DNA of 64,000 bases from Solibacteraceae bacterium (GCA_021324015.1 JAJPJX010000084.1:62001-126000); one strand, 5' to 3'; positions 37,901 to 45,974 are shown, numbered from the stretch's first letter. Numbers and translations: made by a program. Notes: generated from the letters alone by a model not told the origin.

Positions 37901-38399
37901 CGGCGGGCGCGCAGATGATCGCCCGGCGCAGCCGTCCACGGTTGATCATCTCCCGGATGTACAAGCCGGTCATGATGGTCTTGCCGGCACCCGCGTCATC
38001 CGCCAGGAGAAACCGGAGTGGGTTCTGCGGCACCATGTGCTCGTAAACGGCGATTCTCTGGTGGGGCAGGGGTACGATACGGGATAGCTCGAGCGCGAAC
38101 GCCTTATTGAAAAGGTGGCCATTCTGAAGGCGGTGGGCGTCGACCACCAACTTCAGCGCATGGGCGTCACCTTCGAAGTCCAGGCGGACGGGAAGGGGGT
38201 GAAACAGATCCGGCTCGGGGCTTTGGGATTCGGCTTCACGGACGAGGATCTTCATACGTTCAATTCGGTCCTTCTGCGGCTTGGCCTTGCCGTTCTCCCA
38301 CCGGTTCACGGTGGCGAACGATACCCCGAGGGCAGCCGCGAATGCCTGCTGAGACATCCCCAAGCTCGTCCGAACCGACTTGATCTGTTCTGATGTCAT
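34932..38399 (-). CDS. HTH-SNF2 helicase with DUF3883-like C-terminus
   Basis: A 1155-residue protein and first gene of the defence operon. Residues 1-50 form a Xre-type HTH (SEQIKSVRTSLGMSQQAFAAALGVSFATVNRWENG). Helicase motifs follow: Walker A LADDAGAGKTI at about 132-142, DEAH at about 218, TATPH, and motif VI EQRMGRLHRFGQ. Near the C-terminus EVKGRAGRGPVQLTENEWPTA resembles a DUF3883 nuclease-fold segment. It resembles the SNF2 helicases of DISARM-like clusters, but an N-terminal HTH is unusual and suggests autoregulation or DNA targeting. I chose the ATG at 38399 (AGGAG 11 bases upstream); a GTG at 38426 is possible. Confidence 0.88.
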   Translation of the reverse strand: MTSEQIKSVRTSLGMSQQAFAAALGVSFATVNRWENGKAKPQKDRIERMKILVREAESQSPEPDLFHPLPVRLDFEGDAHALKLVVDAHRLQNGHLFNKAFALELSRIVPLPHQRIAVYEHMVPQNPLRFLLADDAGAGKTIMTGLYIREMINRGRLRRAIICAPAGLTWNWRRELRHFFDLEFVVLRSADFSKGDPLTDPAANLFIISIDTAATQSVRERLLASTTASFDLAVFDEAHKLSWADPNRPDSRTRRYRLAEGLSQRATHLLLLTATPHMGKRFPYYALWRLLAPQIFSTFDAWDSHAEDNRPRYFIRRLKEEMVDYHGQPIYKPRLCQTISFRLSSAEQRFYDAATDYLQWSYENNRTANKNAAAMVVAVLQRRLASSTYAMIESLKRRREKVLEGAPHSESVSLDRIAAYLDTSTADEYDVEGGAAEAEENVESQALGLVRPSTSAQIRKELEYIDRVIALGDQVRDLQQETKFLKLRELVESAEFRHHQLLIFTEHRDTLEYLKQRFEALGYTGQIAYIHGGMDVEEREYQRVLFMPPDTRRELGIKDPEGPTARFMLATDAAGEGINLQFAWVMVNFDIPWNPARLEQRMGRLHRFGQRHSEVRIFSMVAEGTREGDVLATLLDKLEEARKDLCSDKVFDVVGQQLQEVSLRDLMREALFEHPPYSAQRKLDTLLATQRLRAAVEEQRKSASTYGDVARRLGQLNSEIEVERFNRLLPAFVQNFVEKAAPRFGIQIQGDLVAGARFAPEGPEGTWLRNLSSRFPDGLPEFITVRRDSVLPGVDASRICFLRPGDLLFDTLCEQVIRKFHGDVQRGAVFCDPAAERPYLFAVYSCQLGEGALSEDRDGRRALFDRRLIGIRWDAVGEFSSVASNYLLALQPAPKALLWKAGTLLLNPEDNASRADSYARMVAETTHLQQLRSALRAQTEAQVDDLLRGFDFQMAALAEKRSDLARRIRLGEEDLAPQLDEVKRQQEQMEAEKARTLLYEQRRPDLIDIAKLERVALALVVPDPTPEAREAYDKDIEAVAMRIARNFEVDRYQARVFDVSAPNLARGYDLESHRASGEKVVIEVKGRAGRGPVQLTENEWPTAANVRDKYWLYVVADCATDPKLFRVRDPIRLAFRTRQSFSINIGEIIREAEPE

Positions 38400-38417
38400 G
38401 AAAAAGTCTTCTCCTAT

Positions 38418-38446
38418 ATATCTCACATGTTATAAGCGAGCGTCAA
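38418..38446 (-). promoter_or_regulatory. Candidate promoter for the defence operon
   Basis: On the reverse strand TTGACG (38441-38446) and AGATAT (38418-38423) are 17 bases apart just ahead of the helicase start. The -10 match is weak, and TATATA at 38415-38420 is an alternative with a longer spacer. The helicase HTH could bind here. The DNA is distinctly AT-rich compared with its surroundings. Confidence 0.4.
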
Positions 38447-38600
38447 TAGGGGATTTTACTACACTGCGGACGGCCGGTCACAGTGTGGTTTCATCGGGCT
38501 GAGATGCGTGTGCAAGCCGCTGAAAATGCGGGGAATCGCTGGCGGAAACCGCACTCCGGAATGGCAACTGTCCGGCACATTAGCATTAGCCGGTTAGGAA

Positions 38601-39398
38601 TCACGCCGTCGGATCGGCGGCGATTGTTCTTGCTTCGCAATCGCTCGTTGTGACGGTCAGGAACGGAAAGGGGGTTTCGGCGCCCTTCGCCACGCCGCCG
38701 GGCATCTCGTCCCAGGTGCGACCATCCAACATTCGGCCTGCCCGGCTCTTTATCGGACCACCCCACTGCTTGAAGAAAAACGGCACGCTCGCGCAAATGC
38801 ACTGTTCGCGGATCTCCCGCACCCAGTCCGGATTAGTCGGTCTGGCACCAGGTCCGGATTCGCCGCCAACGATCACCCAATCGACACCTCGTAGATTCAA
38901 CTTTGGGAGCGGTCCGAGGAGGGGTTCCAGCGAGAGAAACTTGACACAGGCGCCGGTTCGCCGGAGGTCATCTGCCCGGTACAGGTAATCCGCGTTCTCG
39001 ATGCTCACACCCATCCAGATATGCGGCTCCCACCGGAGCAGCGGGGCGAGGTCGCGTAAACGCTCGGAGCGTTTGGTCAACACCTGGTATTGGTGCCAGT
39101 CTGCGCGTCGCATCACATCGAACACGCTGGCGATGTAGCTGGCGGGCACGTCTTTGTGGAAGAGATCGCTCATAGAGTTGACAAAAACCTGCGATGGCTG
39201 CCGCCATTTGAGTGGTAGCTCCAGCATGTGCGGCTGGAGCGTTACTTCGAAGCCGTTGGCGTAGTTTCTCTGCCCCATCGCCTTGAGCCGCTTCGCCATC
39301 CGCTCGGCATAGCAGTGCTTGCAGCCTGGGCTGATCTTGGTGCAGCCGGTCACCGGATTCCAGGTCGCGTCGGTCCACTCAATGCTGGATTTTGCCAC
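38601..39398 (-). CDS. Phage Gp37/Gp68 (DUF5131) three-Cys-motif protein
   Basis: About 265 residues. The signature [28 protein letters not shown] gives cysteines 19, 26 and 29 (CX6CX2C), resembling an iron-sulfur or radical-SAM-like site. Later segments [42 protein letters not shown] and [14 protein letters not shown] are typical of the family. GTG starts at 39398 (after GGAGG) and 39404 are both possible; the first has the better spacing. It overlaps the tcmP gene, its usual partner. No activity has been demonstrated as far as I know. Confidence 0.88.
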   Translation of the reverse strand: MAKSSIEWTDATWNPVTGCTKISPGCKHCYAERMAKRLKAMGQRNYANGFEVTLQPHMLELPLKWRQPSQVFVNSMSDLFHKDVPASYIASVFDVMRRADWHQYQVLTKRSERLRDLAPLLRWEPHIWMGVSIENADYLYRADDLRRTGACVKFLSLEPLLGPLPKLNLRGVDWVIVGGESGPGARPTNPDWVREIREQCICASVPFFFKQWGGPIKSRAGRMLDGRTWDEMPGGVAKGAETPFPFLTVTTSDCEARTIAADPTA

Positions 39399-40515
39399 TC
39401 TCACCTCCTCTGCGCGGAAAAGTTACGCTGACGTTGTCCCCAAAGGTGTTCTTGGGCCGTTTGGCCGGCTCGCAGCGGATAATGCCTTTGGCCTCCATCT
39501 GCTTTAGCACGTCTTTGTAATTCTTCTTGATGAAACGGCGACCCACGTGGTGCCGTTCGTAGATCGCCTTCATAGGGAGCGTGCGGCCCGCGAATTGCGC
39601 GAGCAACATGTCCTCGAGGTCGTCCAGCGGCCGATTGAGTTCGAACAGCAGCGGGAAACGTTGGTCGGCGGGGCTGTACTGAAAGCTGGGGACGCCCTGC
39701 TCATGAAGCGAACTCTCGCCGGCCATAATCTCTTTCATGATGCCGTAGCCCAGCGGGTGCTTGCTGACGAAGATCAGATGGTGACTGGTGCGCGTCCCCG
39801 CCTCGCTTTTGAAGGTGAACGGCAGGACGAAGCGGCCCCGCTTCGCGCCGAGCGCTTCGCACAGTTCCTCGACAATGTAGTTCTCACGATCCTGCGGAGA
39901 AAGGCCTTCCAGCTTGACCTGCATCGCCTCGGCGCGCTCCTCACCAAAGAGCGCGGCCATGTGCTCCTGGACCATGGGATTGCTCAAGCCCATATTGATG
40001 CGGTTGTAATTGAAGAAGAAAATACAGTCGCAGCCCCAATCCTTGAGCACGGAGTTCACGAGCTGAAGCGAGAGTCCCTTGTAGCCCCAGGGATCGACGA
40101 AAAACAGTGTCGGCACCAAATGGATCGAGGAAAAGAGCTTTACCATTTCCTCCCCGACATCGTTGTTCAGGATGATCGGACGGTTCTTTAGCTTGTCGAT
40201 TTCGGGGAGCTGTTCGATGGCGGCCTGGAGGTCGTGGGCGTTGTTGTCATCCCTGTCGTTGAAAATCGTGACGAGCATCTGGCTCATTTCAGGATCTTCA
40301 ATCGCCTTTTCGAGAATGAGGAGGGGCGTCGACTTCGTGCCGTCCTTGTAGCGGCCGGGCCCGGCGAACAAATCGAGGTATGCGATCTTGGGGTCGGTGC
40401 GCGTCCGAACCTGGGGCATAATCACCTTGGCCCAGCTCCAGAAATACTTGGAAACAATGGCGGTCTTCACCGCCGACTGTTCCCTGGATTCCTCGAAAAA
40501 GCTGTCGGTGGCCAT
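39379..40515 (-). CDS. tcmP: Three-Cys-motif partner protein TcmP
   Basis: A 378-residue protein with [14 protein letters not shown] near residue 47, a segment like the SAM-binding motif I of Rossmann methyltransferases, then FNDRDDNNA and [13 protein letters not shown] (motif IV-like). The C-terminal third has an HTH-like helical region ending in [11 protein letters not shown]. TcmP families are found encoded next to Gp37/Gp68 proteins, here immediately upstream with overlapping ends. The pair may modify nucleic acid or protein; that is inference only. Confidence 0.86.
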   Translation of the reverse strand: MATDSFFEESREQSAVKTAIVSKYFWSWAKVIMPQVRTRTDPKIAYLDLFAGPGRYKDGTKSTPLLILEKAIEDPEMSQMLVTIFNDRDDNNAHDLQAAIEQLPEIDKLKNRPIILNNDVGEEMVKLFSSIHLVPTLFFVDPWGYKGLSLQLVNSVLKDWGCDCIFFFNYNRINMGLSNPMVQEHMAALFGEERAEAMQVKLEGLSPQDRENYIVEELCEALGAKRGRFVLPFTFKSEAGTRTSHHLIFVSKHPLGYGIMKEIMAGESSLHEQGVPSFQYSPADQRFPLLFELNRPLDDLEDMLLAQFAGRTLPMKAIYERHHVGRRFIKKNYKDVLKQMEAKGIIRCEPAKRPKNTFGDNVSVTFPRRGGESGKIQH

Positions 40516-40713
40516 TCGTCATCTCTCGCGGCGCATGGGAGGCCGGGCTAGTCGGCGTCAATTCCCCCAAGCCCTTGATTGTACAAACATTCGTCCAACT
40601 ACACCTCCAGCCATACCGCGTGCCTGCTCTCGATCAAGTCCTATTCTATGGCGAATAAAAAGCGAAAGCAAGCCTCCAGTGGCTGTCCTTGGCTGTCTGG
40701 TCCCGCATGGCCA

Positions 40714-40744
40714 GAAATCCACAGATCGTCGCCGAAATCCACAG
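40714..40744. repeat. Direct repeat GAAATCCACAG, 20-bp period
   Basis: GAAATCCACAG occurs at 40714-40724 and 40734-40744 in the 413-bp gap between the divergent tcmP and early phage genes. AAATCCACA differs from the DnaA-box consensus TTATCCACA at two of nine positions. It could be a DnaA-like or regulatory site. The remainder of the gap has no convincing gene. Confidence 0.5.
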
Positions 40745-40803
40745 GCCCAAGGCTGGCAAGAATTTGATTTCCCACGGATTCAGGCACTTGCGTTGTGTCA
40801 ATC

Positions 40804-40832
40804 CTGTTCGCCTGATCTTCGCCAGGTATAAT
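40804..40832 (+). promoter_or_regulatory. Promoter candidate for the early phage operon
   Basis: A perfect -10 hexamer TATAAT lies at 40827-40832, about 95 bases ahead of the gene at 40929. The best -35 at 17-18 bases spacing is poor (around CTGTTC), so an activator may be needed. It faces the forward-strand phage genes. Confidence 0.5.
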
Positions 40833-40928
40833 CAAAGCGTAATATACTTCATAGCACTCGGTTGAGGATGCTTCGATCCCATTTTGATTGCCCAAACTGG
40901 CTCATGAATTTCGCAAAGGATTCAAATT

Positions 40929-42119
40929 ATGGCGCAAAGACCGAATTTGAAAAGCTTCGCCCGCCCGGACATTCTGAAAAAGATGGACGTGGCGAACCTG
41001 GTCGAGCTGCTCACGCTGTACCGGGACTATTTTGAGGCGCGGGGTTGTCCGCTGCCACCCGTAGAAGGAGGGGAGCCAGACTACCGGAAGCTCTCCCTGG
41101 TTTTGCTCAGTAGCGACGAGGAGACGCCGGCCGAACTCATCGAAGCCCTTTACGTGATCGCCGATCTGGGCATCGAGGAGCGGTTCGACGATCTGCTCGA
41201 AATTGCCGTCCTAAATGGGATCGATACCGGCGACGCCGGGATCACCCCGATCGATCTCGCCTTGCGGCTTTGGCTCAAGGTGCCCCAAGCCCTGGAGCGC
41301 CTCGTCCGCGATGAACTCTTCCAGAAGAGGCTGAAGTTCGAGCACTTCCTCGCCCAAGCTGATGTAACCGTCATTCCTGTCCGCGACCTCCCTGTCGATG
41401 TCTCGGCGCTGGAGGCCGAGCTGGACTCCTGGTATCAGGAACACGGGCGCGGGCCGGGCTGCACCATCAGCCGCGCCGATTCGGAAACCGAGGCGCGATT
41501 CCTGATCGAGCACGGCCGACCCTGCAAGCGCGAGCGCAATCGCAAGGGTCGGGAATCGTCGCTCCTGTACTACAGGCCGGAGAAGATTGACATCGTGGTC
41601 TACGACGAAGCCGCTAACGAGTTTCGCGTGCACGCCGATGGCATTCGCGAGATGCGGATGTATTTGAGAGCTTTCGGGAAACACCTCTTCGGGCGCGAGG
41701 ACCAGTTCACCTACCGCGAAAAGTACACACTTGAGCCGCTGAAGCTGCGCGGGCGCGACGCCCTCAACTGCCACGCCATCGAAGGGCTGGAAGTGATCCG
41801 CCTCCGCGAGATTCAGTATGCCTGGGATGGAGCATTCAAAGAAGTCGAGGTGCACCGCGCCTCCGATCTGTTCCTGGCGTTCGCCTTGCGCAACGTGGCG
41901 ATTCCCCAGGAGGCCTTCGTCCGCAAGGCAGTGTTCGATGTGAAGCTGACCGGCATCAAGAAGCCCGAAAAGGTGACCATAACGCTACCGAGCACAGCAA
42001 CCCTGGGCCACGGCCCGGCGGCGGCGCTTATCGAACAGTTGCTCCGGGAGCAGGGCTTCATTTTGTTGGGCGTGAGGGCCGACGATGAAGAAGCTGAGCC
42101 GGTTATGGCGGGCGTTTGA
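40929..42119 (+). CDS. Hypothetical protein, first gene of forward phage operon
   Basis: A 396-residue soluble protein of no family I recognise. Charged helical N-terminal half, beta-rich centre with conserved-looking DIVVYDEAANEFRVHADG and REMRMYLRAFGKHLFG, and a C-terminal helical end. No membrane segment, signal peptide or obvious catalytic motif. It overlaps the next gene by 35 bases, so the two are likely a functional pair. Position behind a promoter candidate suggests early expression. Confidence 0.75.
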   Translation: MAQRPNLKSFARPDILKKMDVANLVELLTLYRDYFEARGCPLPPVEGGEPDYRKLSLVLLSSDEETPAELIEALYVIADLGIEERFDDLLEIAVLNGIDTGDAGITPIDLALRLWLKVPQALERLVRDELFQKRLKFEHFLAQADVTVIPVRDLPVDVSALEAELDSWYQEHGRGPGCTISRADSETEARFLIEHGRPCKRERNRKGRESSLLYYRPEKIDIVVYDEAANEFRVHADGIREMRMYLRAFGKHLFGREDQFTYREKYTLEPLKLRGRDALNCHAIEGLEVIRLREIQYAWDGAFKEVEVHRASDLFLAFALRNVAIPQEAFVRKAVFDVKLTGIKKPEKVTITLPSTATLGHGPAAALIEQLLREQGFILLGVRADDEEAEPVMAGV

Positions 42120-42963
42120 ACGCGCCCCCGGCCTGGCGGCCATTCCCGCCCAATGGCAGCAGTACTGCGGCCCCGATTACTCCGTTATCCAGCCGTTCCT
42201 TAGGCCTACGGATATGGTGGGGGCCGCTTATCCCTGCCGGGACTGCCCTGCCAGGAACTGTGCACGGGACATCGATTACGGTAACGGCGAGATTCTGGCC
42301 GTGTGCCACAATTCCTGGCACCGCCGGCCCGATATACCTTTGACGACTGCCGATATCATCCTGCACCGGGTGGATCTCCCAACGTTTACCCAGACCGTGG
42401 CGCGCCCGCTTGGAATCCGGTGGCAGCCACCAGTGGCGCGCGGTCACGGTGCCTGGGGAGTTGGACTGGCCGCCAATGAATACGGGATCGAACGGGCCGT
42501 GGTTCTGCTGGTGCATACGGAGCAGGATCGGTTCCGCTGCGCCCTGAACCGCCTCCTGGCGGATTCCGTCGAGAAGTTCGTGCTGTTATCTCCCACGGAT
42601 CGCCACAAGAATCTCGAAGTCCATGAAATGCTGCTCCGGCGCGAGATCCCGATGCACACCCTGGACGGGTGCCTTGGCTTGAATGAAGACGGGCGCTTTG
42701 CCGCTCTGCAGCCCGGCGGCTTCCCGCTGGCCGCGGCCGAGCCCCCGGTGGAGCCCACGCCGATTGCGGAACGGCCGGAAAAAGTTGCTGCCTTCCTTGC
42801 GAAGCATCGACTGACCATAAAGGACGTCCTGGTCGCCCTCAATCTGGATCGCCGGGACTTCAATCGTTGGCGCAACGGAAAACTGCCGGATTCGTCCTCG
42901 AAATCGAAGCGAATCGAGGCGTACCTTCACACCGGCCCGCTGCCGGCGAAAACGACGCGCTGA
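42085..42963 (+). CDS. Hypothetical Cys-rich protein with C-terminal HTH-like segment
   Basis: A 292-residue protein. Residues 50-80 hold a cysteine group (CRDCPARNC, later AVCH), possibly a zinc site. The C-terminal part (RLTIKDVLVALNLDRRDFNRWRNGKLPDSSSKSKRIEAYL) looks like a helix-turn-helix. The protein may therefore be a DNA-binding regulator. It starts inside the preceding gene, which points to co-translation. The 106 bases after its stop contain no gene. Confidence 0.7.
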   Translation: MKKLSRLWRAFERAPGLAAIPAQWQQYCGPDYSVIQPFLRPTDMVGAAYPCRDCPARNCARDIDYGNGEILAVCHNSWHRRPDIPLTTADIILHRVDLPTFTQTVARPLGIRWQPPVARGHGAWGVGLAANEYGIERAVVLLVHTEQDRFRCALNRLLADSVEKFVLLSPTDRHKNLEVHEMLLRREIPMHTLDGCLGLNEDGRFAALQPGGFPLAAAEPPVEPTPIAERPEKVAAFLAKHRLTIKDVLVALNLDRRDFNRWRNGKLPDSSSKSKRIEAYLHTGPLPAKTTR

Positions 42964-43069
42964 TCGTCACCCCCATTTTCACCCCCATCGCCCTCATTGA
43001 TTCACCCTCATATGCCTGGCCGATTATTGCCTTGTACCAACCGCGTTGAATGCGGGAGGGAAAGGCAAA

Positions 43070-43285
43070 ATGAGCGATCAATCACTGGAAACGCTACTTG
43101 ACGAGAAGGAACTTTCGCGCCTGCTGCGAATCTCCATCGGGACTCTGCGGTTCTGGCGCACGATCGGGCGCGGCCCCCGCTACCGCAAGGTCGGCCAGCT
43201 TGTGCGCTACGCGCCCTCCGATGTCCAGGAGTGGCTGAGCCGGCGGCCATCCGGCGGTGAGGCGCAGGCGGAGGTGGCGCGATGA
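43070..43285 (+). CDS. Excisionase-type (MerR-like) HTH protein
   Basis: A 71-residue winged-helix protein (LDEKELSRLLRISIGTLRFWRTIGRGPRYRKVGQLVRYAPSDVQEWLSRR), the AlpA/Xis type of HTH. It may direct excision with the recombinase or regulate phage promoters. The ATG at 43070 has GGGAGG and AAAGG sequences shortly upstream. Its stop overlaps the next gene by four bases. Confidence 0.85.
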   Translation: MSDQSLETLLDEKELSRLLRISIGTLRFWRTIGRGPRYRKVGQLVRYAPSDVQEWLSRRPSGGEAQAEVAR

Positions 43286-43632
43286 CGCGCGGCCGGCCAG
43301 TCAGCACCAAGGATCTGCTGCCGTCGGAACGCAGCCTGCTCGAAATGATCCAGACCTTGGGATTTGGGCAAATCGAGTTACTTCGGATCAGGGCCGGCGA
43401 GCCGGTGCTCGATCCCATGCCCACCACCGTGCACGCGCTGAAGTTCGGCGTTGACCGCGATTCCAGCGTGTCAGCCAGTTCCGATTTCGACTTGAAGCGT
43501 GAAGCCGCCGACCTGATCGAGTACACCCGCGATGTTGACGAGGGTGAGATCCGGACCCTGGTGGTGAGGCACGGCCTTCCGTTCTCCATGGAAATTGAGC
43601 TGGCCGGGCGCGCGGGAGGCGGCCGTGGCTAG
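43282..43632 (+). CDS. Hypothetical phage protein
   Basis: A 116-residue protein beginning with an ATGA overlap. The first half (SERSLLEMIQTLGFGQIELLRIRAGEPVLD) is helical; the second is charged with no motif I recognise. Placed between a HTH protein and a sigma-like factor, it may be regulatory, but this is a guess. Ends inside the next gene by eight bases. Confidence 0.65.
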   Translation: MTRGRPVSTKDLLPSERSLLEMIQTLGFGQIELLRIRAGEPVLDPMPTTVHALKFGVDRDSSVSASSDFDLKREAADLIEYTRDVDEGEIRTLVVRHGLPFSMEIELAGRAGGGRG

Positions 43633-44182
43633 CGTCTCGTTCGAGCAGGCCTTTCCCGTGGCCCGCGACTTGGCCCAGCGGAAGGCGGTCCGCATCATTG
43701 GCCGAGGCGGCCTCACCCGTGACGACCACGAGGACGTCGCCAGCCAACTGGTCGCCACCTTCTACGCGCGTTTCGAGCGGTTCGACGGGAATCGCGCTTC
43801 CATCCAGACCTTCGCATCGCGGTTGATGGACAAGGAGCTTAATTCGATCCTCCGCCATCGCCTGGCGAGCTGCCGACGGCGCACGGAGGACGAAGAGTCC
43901 CTGCCCGATTCCTGCGACGTGCCGGATGCGGGTTCCGCAGGCGCCCCGAACGCCGTTGACCGGCACCACTTTTGGATCGATGTCGAACGCGCACTGGCAC
44001 CCCTCCCGGCGGTGCTGCGGCAGACGGCGCTGGCGCTTTGCTCCTACACGCCCAGCGAGCTGAGCCGCTTGCCGGGGCAGACACACACGGTGATCTATCG
44101 CAGGATTCGCCGGCTCCGCCGCGCATTGCTCGCCGCCGGTATCGGCCCGGAATACTTCGTGCCCGCGGGAGGTGCCCGGTGA
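43625..44182 (+). CDS. Sigma-70/ECF-like factor
   Basis: About 185 residues. Residues 5-80 resemble sigma region 2 (DDHEDVASQLVATFYARFERFDG, TFASRLMDKELNSILRHRL). The C-terminus (VERALAPLPAVLRQTALALCSYTPSELSRLPGQTHTVIYRRIRRLRRALL) is a region 4-like HTH. It may drive late or replication genes of this element. A GTG at 43625 behind GGGAGG was chosen; the frame is open upstream to 43595. Pathway unproven. Confidence 0.72.
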   Translation: MASVSFEQAFPVARDLAQRKAVRIIGRGGLTRDDHEDVASQLVATFYARFERFDGNRASIQTFASRLMDKELNSILRHRLASCRRRTEDEESLPDSCDVPDAGSAGAPNAVDRHHFWIDVERALAPLPAVLRQTALALCSYTPSELSRLPGQTHTVIYRRIRRLRRALLAAGIGPEYFVPAGGAR

Positions 44183-45198
44183 CCGCGTCTCCGATGGTTT
44201 CCACGTACTCCATGTGGGCGCTCTTCCGGAACTGCCGGAAGGCGGTGGACTGGCGCTACCTCCAGCAGCTCGTGCCCCTCCAGCGGGATCGCAACCTGCA
44301 CTTCGGCTCGATTATCCATGAATGCCTTCAGGCGTGGCACCAGCGCCGTGACCTCGACGAAGTACTGGCGATCGCCAGCCACCTCTGTGCCAACCGGCTC
44401 CAGGATGAGAACCAGCGCCGCGATTGGCATCTCGCCACCGCCATGATGCGGGCGTACGCCGCCCGATACGCCATGGACGATTTCGAAGTCATCGCGCTGG
44501 AGAAGAACTTTGAAGCTCCCATCGTGAATCCCGCCACCGGAGCAGCGTCGCGCAGTTTCGTGCTCGCCGGCAAGGTGGATGGCATCGTCCGCATCGGCGG
44601 CGAGCACTTCATCCTGGAGCACAAGACGGCCGGGCAGGTTGACGGCGATTACCTGGAAAAGCTCTGGACCGACTTCCAGATCACCATCTACGCCCATTAC
44701 ATCGAGCAGACCATGGGCATCCCCATCACCGGCATCCTCTACAACGTGCTGATGAAGGCCAAGCTCCAGCAGGGGAAGGGCGAGACAGAAGAGCAATTCC
44801 AGGCCCGCCGCACCGAGTTGCTGGCGAAGTCGAAGACCGGCAAGACCACGGCGAAGCGCAAGCTGCCGGAATCCGACGAAGAATTCCAGCAGCGCCTCGC
44901 CGAGAAGTACGCCGATCCCGAGACGTTCCACCGCGAGATGCTCTACCTCTCGCGTGACCGCTTCGACGTGCTCCGCGCCGAACTCTGGGAGTTGACTCAG
45001 GCCTTCCTCGAAGCGAAGCGCCGCGGCATCTTCTACCAGAACACCGCCTTCTGCTTCAACTACCAGCGGCCATGCCAATATTTCGCGCTCTGCCGCTCCA
45101 ACGGCAATCCCAACGTGATTGAGAACTTTTACCAGCGCGTCCCGCCTAACGAAGAGTTGCGGGCTGTGCCCAACGAATCCACCGAACCAGCTTTTTGA
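44179..45198 (+). CDS. PD-(D/E)XK superfamily nuclease (RecB/Cas4-like)
   Basis: A 339-residue protein. The N-terminal segment (STYSMWALFRNCRKAVDWRYLQQL, HFGSIIHECLQAW) is typical of the family. The catalytic core is AGKVDGIVRIGGEHFILEHKTAG, with the acidic and lysine residues of motif D-(E/Q)-K. A late cysteine set (FCFNYQRPCQYFALC) may hold an iron-sulfur cluster. GTG start overlaps the previous stop. It probably works with the neighbouring recombination genes. Confidence 0.85.
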   Translation: MTASPMVSTYSMWALFRNCRKAVDWRYLQQLVPLQRDRNLHFGSIIHECLQAWHQRRDLDEVLAIASHLCANRLQDENQRRDWHLATAMMRAYAARYAMDDFEVIALEKNFEAPIVNPATGAASRSFVLAGKVDGIVRIGGEHFILEHKTAGQVDGDYLEKLWTDFQITIYAHYIEQTMGIPITGILYNVLMKAKLQQGKGETEEQFQARRTELLAKSKTGKTTAKRKLPESDEEFQQRLAEKYADPETFHREMLYLSRDRFDVLRAELWELTQAFLEAKRRGIFYQNTAFCFNYQRPCQYFALCRSNGNPNVIENFYQRVPPNEELRAVPNESTEPAF

Positions 45199-45218
45199 AA
45201 AAGGAGACGAAAGCAATC

Positions 45219-45974
45219 ATGTCCATTCTTCCGACCGCCAAGACACCGCCGAAACCCAGCCTGGCCGACCTGACCGTGTTGTGGTACGGCCCAACGAAAA
45301 TCGGCAAGACCAGCACTTGCGCCCGCGCCGACGGCGCCCTGTTCCTGGCCACCGAGCCCGGATTGAACGCGCTCGATGTTTTCCAGGTGCCCATTCTCTC
45401 CTGGGATGATCTCCTGAATGCCTGTGCCGAGATCGCGGAGGGCAAGCACCCGTTCCGGACCATCATCATCGACACCATCGACAACGCCTACAAATTCTGC
45501 ACCGATTACGTGCTGAAGAAGCACAACATCGAGCACGAGTCCGACATGGGCTACGGCAAGGGCTACGCGCTCATCAACAACGAATTCCAGCGCGTGCTGA
45601 ACAAGCTGGCCTTTCTGCCCTACGGCCTGTTCTTGATCTCCCACGCCAAGGAGATCGAGGTGGAAACCCGCACCGGCAAATACAACCGCATCGTGCCCAC
45701 GCTGCCCGAGAAGGCCCGCAAGATCGTGTTGGGCATGGTGGACATGGTCCTGTACTGCGGCCTGGAGGAGGTGAAGGGGCAGGATGGCGAGCAGGATTTT
45801 CGCCGCGTGATCCGCACCAAGCCGAGCCTGTATTACGAGGCCGGCGACCGCACGGGCCGACTGCCCGCAACGCTCGACCTGGATTTCGGCAAGTTCATCG
45901 AGGCCTACAGCGCGCCGGTGGCGGCGCCGAAGCCGCAGCTAGTCCCGAAGTCGGCAACGCCGCCGGCGAAGTGA
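45219..45974 (+). CDS. Sak4-like RecA-fold ATPase
   Basis: A 251-residue ATPase with Walker A LWYGPTKIGKTSTCA near residue 25 and Walker B TIIIDTIDNAYK near residue 90. LFLISHAKEIEVETRTGKYNRIVPTLPEKARK and the order of blocks match phage AAA_24/Sak4 single-strand annealing proteins. The neighbours DUF669 and a nuclease support a recombination role. ATG at 45219 lies 12 bases after GGAG; TTG at 45195 is an alternative. Confidence 0.83.
   Translation: MSILPTAKTPPKPSLADLTVLWYGPTKIGKTSTCARADGALFLATEPGLNALDVFQVPILSWDDLLNACAEIAEGKHPFRTIIIDTIDNAYKFCTDYVLKKHNIEHESDMGYGKGYALINNEFQRVLNKLAFLPYGLFLISHAKEIEVETRTGKYNRIVPTLPEKARKIVLGMVDMVLYCGLEEVKGQDGEQDFRRVIRTKPSLYYEAGDRTGRLPATLDLDFGKFIEAYSAPVAAPKPQLVPKSATPPAK

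Noticed and set aside
40641-40895. 84-codon reverse open frame in the tcmP-early gene gap
   Set aside because: TTG start without a clear ribosome site, no recognisable motif, and it covers the TATAAT promoter candidate. Not excluded, but not supported.
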